Part shown: positions 5,736-8,892 of the stretch, piece after piece
How the letters are laid out: the number at the start of each line of letters is the position of its first letter
Numbering within the stretch: the stretch's first letter is position 1
Assembly (NCBI GenBank): GCA_023432845.1
Contig: JAEZEY010000281.1
Span: 1-8,892, forward strand
Reading direction: 5' to 3'
DNA length: 8,892 nt
DNA from: Pseudomonadota bacterium
GTDB taxonomy: Bacteria > Pseudomonadota > Alphaproteobacteria > Rhizobiales > Xanthobacteraceae
Program-made: the position numbers and the translations under genes
Notes under the pieces: generated by a model
Database searches by the model: none
What the model saw: the letters and a program-made list of their open reading frames with translations, nothing else
Told to the model about the DNA's origin: nothing

Positions 5736-6646
5736 TTGCGAGCCTCGTAGATCTTGTAGCCGCCTTGCTCGATCACCGGGGTCACCGCCTTGAACAGCGG
5801 CTTCAGCACCGCCTCATAGGGCAGGTGGCGGTTCGCCACCATGACGCAGACGCCGCCCTTACGCAGCGATTCCGCCGCGCAGCGTACGAAAGCCTGCGCC
5901 AGCCCCTTGTCCTCCTGGCCGGCGTCATGGAACGGCGCGTTCATGACGACGAAATCGAGATTGACGAGATCGGGATGCGGATCGCGCAAGTCGTGCCACA
6001 GGAATTTGGCGCGTGGCGTGTCGAGATTGTGCTCGGCGCATTCGATGGCGCGGCGGTCGATATCGACCAATGTCAGTTCGGTTACGGCGTCGGATGCCAG
6101 CACCGCGCGCGCCAGAATGCCGATGCCGCAGCCGAAATCGGCGCCGCGGCCGGACAGCGCCGGCAGATGCTCGATCAACATGTGGGTGCCAGGGTCGAGT
6201 CTATCCCAACTGAAGACACCGGGCTGGGTCCACAGTCCGATCTCTTCGTCGAAGCGGGGGCCGCCGTCGGCAATGACCTGGGCGATGATGTCGTCGAGGC
6301 CAGTCGTCTTCGTCGTAGTGGCGATACGGTGATGGCGCTTCGAAGTCTCGTTGACCTTAAGCCCGAACGCTTCAAGCTCCTTGCGCAGCCGCGTGCCGCC
6401 GCGATCGTTCGGCGCTAGTGCGGTGAGGGGCGCGCCTTCTTTGAGGGCGCGCAGGGCGAGCGCCAGTGTATAGCGGCGCTCGATGGTGCCGGGCGGCGCG
6501 AGCATGACCATGGCGCCGAGCGAGCCTTCGCTCTGGCGCTCGAGCGCGGCCGCGCCGGGCATCAGCGGCGAGAACTGGATGGCGTCGCGCGGCACATCCG
6601 CGAGATCGGAGGGCGGCGTGCCGTAGACGCCGAAAAATTCAGCCAT
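5732..6646 (-). CDS. RsmC-like 16S rRNA guanine-N2 methyltransferase
   Basis: Predicted SAM-dependent class I methyltransferase of the small-domain MTS group that includes RsmC (m2G1207 of 16S rRNA). The C-terminal half is the catalytic Rossmann domain: GVFSWDRLDPGTHMLIEHLP leads into motif I DFGCGIGIL (from residue 170), then LTLVDIDRRAIECAEHN, and motif IV reads NAPFH (236-240), followed by DAGQEDKGLAQAF as in the family. The usual motif is NPPFH, so the first Pro is replaced by Ala while Asn, the second Pro and Phe are kept. The N-terminal half (1-140) resembles the degenerate second domain of RsmC. At 304 residues it is shorter than E. coli RsmC (343). Start: ATG at 6646 with GGAG nine bases upstream, preferred to the adjoining TTG at 6649. 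It overlaps rsuA by four bases. Confidence 0.85.
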   Translation of the reverse strand: MAEFFGVYGTPPSDLADVPRDAIQFSPLMPGAAALERQSEGSLGAMVMLAPPGTIERRYTLALALRALKEGAPLTALAPNDRGGTRLRKELEAFGLKVNETSKRHHRIATTTKTTGLDDIIAQVIADGGPRFDEEIGLWTQPGVFSWDRLDPGTHMLIEHLPALSGRGADFGCGIGILARAVLASDAVTELTLVDIDRRAIECAEHNLDTPRAKFLWHDLRDPHPDLVNLDFVVMNAPFHDAGQEDKGLAQAFVRCAAESLRKGGVCVMVANRHLPYEAVLKPLFKAVTPVIEQGGYKIYEARK

Positions 6647-6670
6647 CAATCTTCACTCCGCCCTTCTTCA

Positions 6671-6780
6671 CCTCTCCCATGGGGAGAGGTCGGCGAGCGC
6701 AAGCGAGCCGGGTGAGGGGATATTGCCTCAAGAGATTCACTTGCCCCCTCACCCCACCCCTCTCCCCCAAGGGGAGAGGG
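6671..6780. repeat. Inverted pair of palindromic REP-like units
   Basis: Two copies of a similar unit face each other. The right unit (6745-6780) is CCCCTCACC, a short spacer, then the hairpin CCCTCTCCCC-caa-GGGGAGAGGG (6758-6780). The left unit, read on the minus strand (6719-6671), has CCCCTCACC, a small stem around cgagcgcaagcgag, then a hairpin from CCTCTCCC (6671-6678) and GGGAGAGG (6682-6689). GGTGAGGGG (6711-6719) pairs perfectly with CCCCTCACC (6745-6753), so the whole block can fold into one branched structure. Such elements are common between genes in Bradyrhizobium-type genomes. It separates the PF13679-type methyltransferase from the RsmC-like gene and could attenuate or stabilise a joint transcript. 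Confidence 0.8.
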
Positions 6781-6827
6781 AGCAAGCCGAGTTCGGGCGC
6801 AATGCAGAGTGCACAGCATATTCGGCA

Positions 6828-7685
6828 TCACGCCGCCATCACGTCGAGCAGCGACGGCTTGACGCCGATCTGATCGATCAGCCGGTTGAGCTCGCCGCGC
6901 GCCTGCGCGTTGGAACGCTGATGCCGTTCGGCGAGGATCAGTTCGTTCTTCATGGTGTGTTCGAGCCCGGTGAACTCGGTGACGCGCACCTTGTAGCCAT
7001 GCGCCTCGAGTACCAGGCCGCGGATGACGTTGGTCAGATGCGCGCCGAATTCGCGGCGCTGGATCGGATGACGCCAGAGCTGGCGCATGGGGCCCTGATG
7101 GCCGTCGAGCAGGCGGGCAACCTCGGCCTGGCAGCACGGCACCAGCGCCACCCATTTGGCCTCGTGGCGCAGGGCGAAGCGGATGGCGTCGTCGGTCGCG
7201 GTGTCGCAGGCATGCAGCGCAGTGACCATGTCGGCACGTCCGCCGGGCAGGTTCGCCTCGGCGATCGGCGCGGTGATGAAATCGAGGCGGTCGAATCCGG
7301 ATTGCTGGGCCAAGGCGCGCGAGGTCCCGACCAGCTTTTCGCGTGTCTCAATACCGACGACGCGGCCTCTGCCGGCCGGGCCGATCAGCAGGTCGTAGAG
7401 GATGAAGCCGAGATACGACTTGCCGGCGCCGAGGTCGGCGAGGATCGGATCGTCCTTCTCCTTGAGCATCGCCTCGATGGCCGGCTTGAGGAGTTGGGTG
7501 AGATGCAGCACCTGCGTCAGCTTACGCCGCGAATCCGCGTTGAGGGCGCCGTCGCGCGTCAGGATATGCAGCGCCTTGAGCAGCGGCTCGGACCTGCGCG
7601 GATTGGCGCTCGGCCAGAGCTTGGTCCAGTCGCTCTCGCTTGCGGCAGGCTTGTTGGCGGCTTTGGCAGGCTTGGTCTGGCTCAT
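6828..7685 (-). CDS. SAM-dependent methyltransferase of the PF13679 type
   Basis: Predicted cytoplasmic class I methyltransferase, substrate unknown. After a Lys/Ala-rich N-terminal tail (1-18), the visible landmarks are LTQVLHLTQLLKPAIEAMLK (56-75), SAM-binding motif I DLGAGKSYLGFILYDLL (84-100), GIETREKLV (111-119) for the acidic ribose-binding position, ALHACDTATDDAI (156-168) and VPCCQAEV (182-189). The combination of an LHACD-type motif with a following PCC motif marks the Methyltransf_32 family, which includes the animal METTL25 and GSTCD groups, some of which are tied to RNA modification. Start at 7685 has only a weak AGGCGG upstream. It follows the glnII terminator by about 65 bases, so it probably has its own promoter, which I cannot identify. 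Placed upstream of two rRNA-modifying enzymes, a role in RNA methylation is a reasonable guess and no more. Confidence 0.85.
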   Translation of the reverse strand: MSQTKPAKAANKPAASESDWTKLWPSANPRRSEPLLKALHILTRDGALNADSRRKLTQVLHLTQLLKPAIEAMLKEKDDPILADLGAGKSYLGFILYDLLIGPAGRGRVVGIETREKLVGTSRALAQQSGFDRLDFITAPIAEANLPGGRADMVTALHACDTATDDAIRFALRHEAKWVALVPCCQAEVARLLDGHQGPMRQLWRHPIQRREFGAHLTNVIRGLVLEAHGYKVRVTEFTGLEHTMKNELILAERHQRSNAQARGELNRLIDQIGVKPSLLDVMAA

Positions 7686-7750
7686 GCCGCCTATCTAGCG
7701 GCGCCGGGCCGCCGTTGCCAGCGCCGGCCATCCGGATGCTCTTGGCCAAG

Positions 7751-7778
7751 AAAAAAAGGGCGCCCCGAAGGGCACCCC
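7751..7778 (-). terminator. Intrinsic terminator of glnII
   Basis: Read on the minus strand, GGGTGCCC and GGGCGCCC (complements of 7770-7777 and 7758-7765) pair with one G-T pair around the TTCG tetraloop and run into seven Ts (complement of 7751-7757). It starts 39 bases after the glnII stop codon. The next ten bases (7741-7750) are a perfect palindrome, CTTGGCCAAG, of unknown meaning. Confidence 0.92.
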
Positions 7779-7816
7779 AAGTCTTGGGAGGAAAGTCTTT
7801 CGAGGTTCGGAAGACC

Positions 7817-8854
7817 TCAGGCGGCCGCAGACTTCGGCAACGGGACTTCCGAGATGGTCTTCAGAATCTGCGACGCGATCTGGTAGGGGTCCCCCTGCGA
7901 GTTCGGACGGCGGTCTTCGAGATAACCGCGATAGAGATCGCCCTTCACGAAGGAATGCGGCACGCGGATCGAGGCGCCGCGATCGGCGACGCCGTAGGAG
8001 AACTTGTTCCACGGCGCCGTCTCATGCTTGCCGGTCAGGCGCATGTGGTTGTCCGGGCCGTAGACCGAGATGTGGTCATCGAGGTTCTTGCCGAACTGGG
8101 CCATCAACGCCTCGAAATAGGCCTTGCCGCCGACTTCGCGCATGTACTTGGTCGAGAAGTTGCAGTGCATGCCCGAGCCATTCCAGTCGGTATCGCCGAG
8201 CGGCTTGCAGTGCCACTCGATGTCGATCTCGTACTGCTCGCACAGGCGCATCATGATGTAGCGGGCGATCCACATCTGGTCGGCCGCGGTCTTGGAGCCC
8301 TTGCCGAAAATCTGGAATTCCCACTGGCCCTTGGCCACTTCGGCGTTGATGCCTTCGTGGTTGATGCCGGCCTCCAGGCAGAGTTCGAGGTGCTCTTCGA
8401 CGATCTTGCGGGCGACCGAGCCGACGTTCTTGTAGCCGACGCCGGTGTAGTAGGGGCCCTGCGGCGCCGGATAGCCGTGCTCGGGGAAGCCGAGCGGACG
8501 ACCGTCCTTGTAGAAGAAGTACTCCTGCTCGAAGCCGAACCACGCGTCCGGATCGTCGAGAATGGTCGCGCGCTTGTTGCTTTCATGCGGCGTGACGCCG
8601 TCCGGCATCATGACTTCGCACATCACCAGTACGCCGTTCTTGCGGGCGCCATCCGGGAACACCGCGACCGGCTTGAGCACGCAGTCCGACGAGCGGCCTT
8701 CCGCCTGCATCGTCGAGGAGCCGTCGAAGCCCCACAGCGGCAATTCGGCGAGCGACGGGAACGACGAGAATTCCTTGATCTGTGTCTTGCCACGCAGGTT
8801 CGGCACCGGCGTGTAGCCATCGAGCCAGATGTACTCGAGCTTGTACTTTGTCAT
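7817..8854 (-). CDS. glnII: Glutamine synthetase type II (GSII)
   Basis: ATP-dependent ligation of ammonia to glutamate to give glutamine; cytoplasmic enzyme of nitrogen assimilation, of the eukaryote-like GSII class found beside GSI in rhizobia and relatives. Seen: WGFDGSST (41-48), the beta-Grasp end region; FGFEQEYFF (107-115) with metal-binding Glu residues; NAEVAKGQWEFQ (170-181); NGSGMHCNFST (225-235) with the ammonium/metal-site region; and NKFSYGVADRGASIRVP (283-299), the ATP-binding region, followed by YLEDRRPNS. At 345 residues it is full length for GSII. It lacks the adenylylation Tyr region of GSI, as expected. The ATG at 8854 has GAGAGA (complement of 8861-8866) six bases upstream. 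In Bradyrhizobium and Rhizobium glnII is under NtrC and sigma-54 control; only 38 bases upstream are in the window and they show no sigma-54 promoter. Confidence 0.97.
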   Translation of the reverse strand: MTKYKLEYIWLDGYTPVPNLRGKTQIKEFSSFPSLAELPLWGFDGSSTMQAEGRSSDCVLKPVAVFPDGARKNGVLVMCEVMMPDGVTPHESNKRATILDDPDAWFGFEQEYFFYKDGRPLGFPEHGYPAPQGPYYTGVGYKNVGSVARKIVEEHLELCLEAGINHEGINAEVAKGQWEFQIFGKGSKTAADQMWIARYIMMRLCEQYEIDIEWHCKPLGDTDWNGSGMHCNFSTKYMREVGGKAYFEALMAQFGKNLDDHISVYGPDNHMRLTGKHETAPWNKFSYGVADRGASIRVPHSFVKGDLYRGYLEDRRPNSQGDPYQIASQILKTISEVPLPKSAAA

Positions 8855-8892
8855 TGCGAATCTCTCATTCTGATGACGCCAGAAGCGCCCGT

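Noticed and set aside
5717..6418. Plus-strand open frame of 233 codons opposite the RsmC-like gene
   Set aside because: It is antisense to motifs I and IV of the methyltransferase, and its composition is a mirror of that gene.
6723..7886. Plus-strand open frame of 387 codons opposite the methyltransferase and the glnII end
   Set aside because: It starts in a palindromic repeat, crosses the glnII terminator and is antisense to a recognisable methyltransferase. Its product is low-complexity.
8855..8892. Sigma-54 promoter or NtrC site for glnII
   Set aside because: Expected from what is known of glnII in rhizobia, but the 38 bases available contain a TGGC without the GC element at the right spacing; the site is probably outside the window.

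Overview
The window reads as ordinary chromosomal DNA of a GC-rich alphaproteobacterium. It most resembles the Bradyrhizobium / Rhodopseudomonas / Xanthobacteraceae side of Hyphomicrobiales. The basis is protein-level resemblance from memory (S9 and L13 with extended ends, a eukaryote-type glutamine synthetase II, the RsuA sequence), a TTGAC-N17-CTAcAc type promoter, and GC-rich palindromic intergenic repeats of the kind common in that group. No search was run, so the genus is left open.

Layout. Positions 1-157 hold only a hairpin repeat. On the plus strand follow a hotdog-fold PaaI-type thioesterase (164-595), then a short AT-rich gap with the likely promoter and structured leader of the ribosomal protein operon rplM-rpsI (764-1710), closed by a strong intrinsic terminator (1733-1764). 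After about 140 bases in which I see no feature come two tandem, related membrane-bound GGDEF proteins (1908-3299 and 3319-4578), predicted to make cyclic di-GMP. A small orphan membrane protein (4631-4891) ends the plus-strand half.

A palindromic repeat (4896-5001) lies at the convergent junction. From there everything is on the minus strand. Read in the direction of transcription from the right edge, it holds glnII (8854-7817), a strong terminator (7778-7751), a PF13679-type methyltransferase (7685-6828), an inverted pair of palindromic repeats (6780-6671), an RsmC-like 16S rRNA guanine methyltransferase (6646-5732), and rsuA, the 16S rRNA pseudouridine synthase (5735-4998). The last two overlap by ATGA.

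Functionally the window mixes translation (L13, S9, two predicted 30S rRNA modification enzymes), second-messenger signalling (two diguanylate cyclases with different feedback-site status) and nitrogen assimilation (GSII). I found no phage, plasmid, insertion sequence, CRISPR array, toxin-antitoxin or defence system, and no convincing new multi-gene system. The points most worth a second look are the structured rplM leader, the first GGDEF frame that runs through a terminator-like hairpin, the differing c-di-GMP inhibitory sites of the tandem pair, and the repeat that supplies the rsuA stop codon. No gap between genes exceeds 300 bases.
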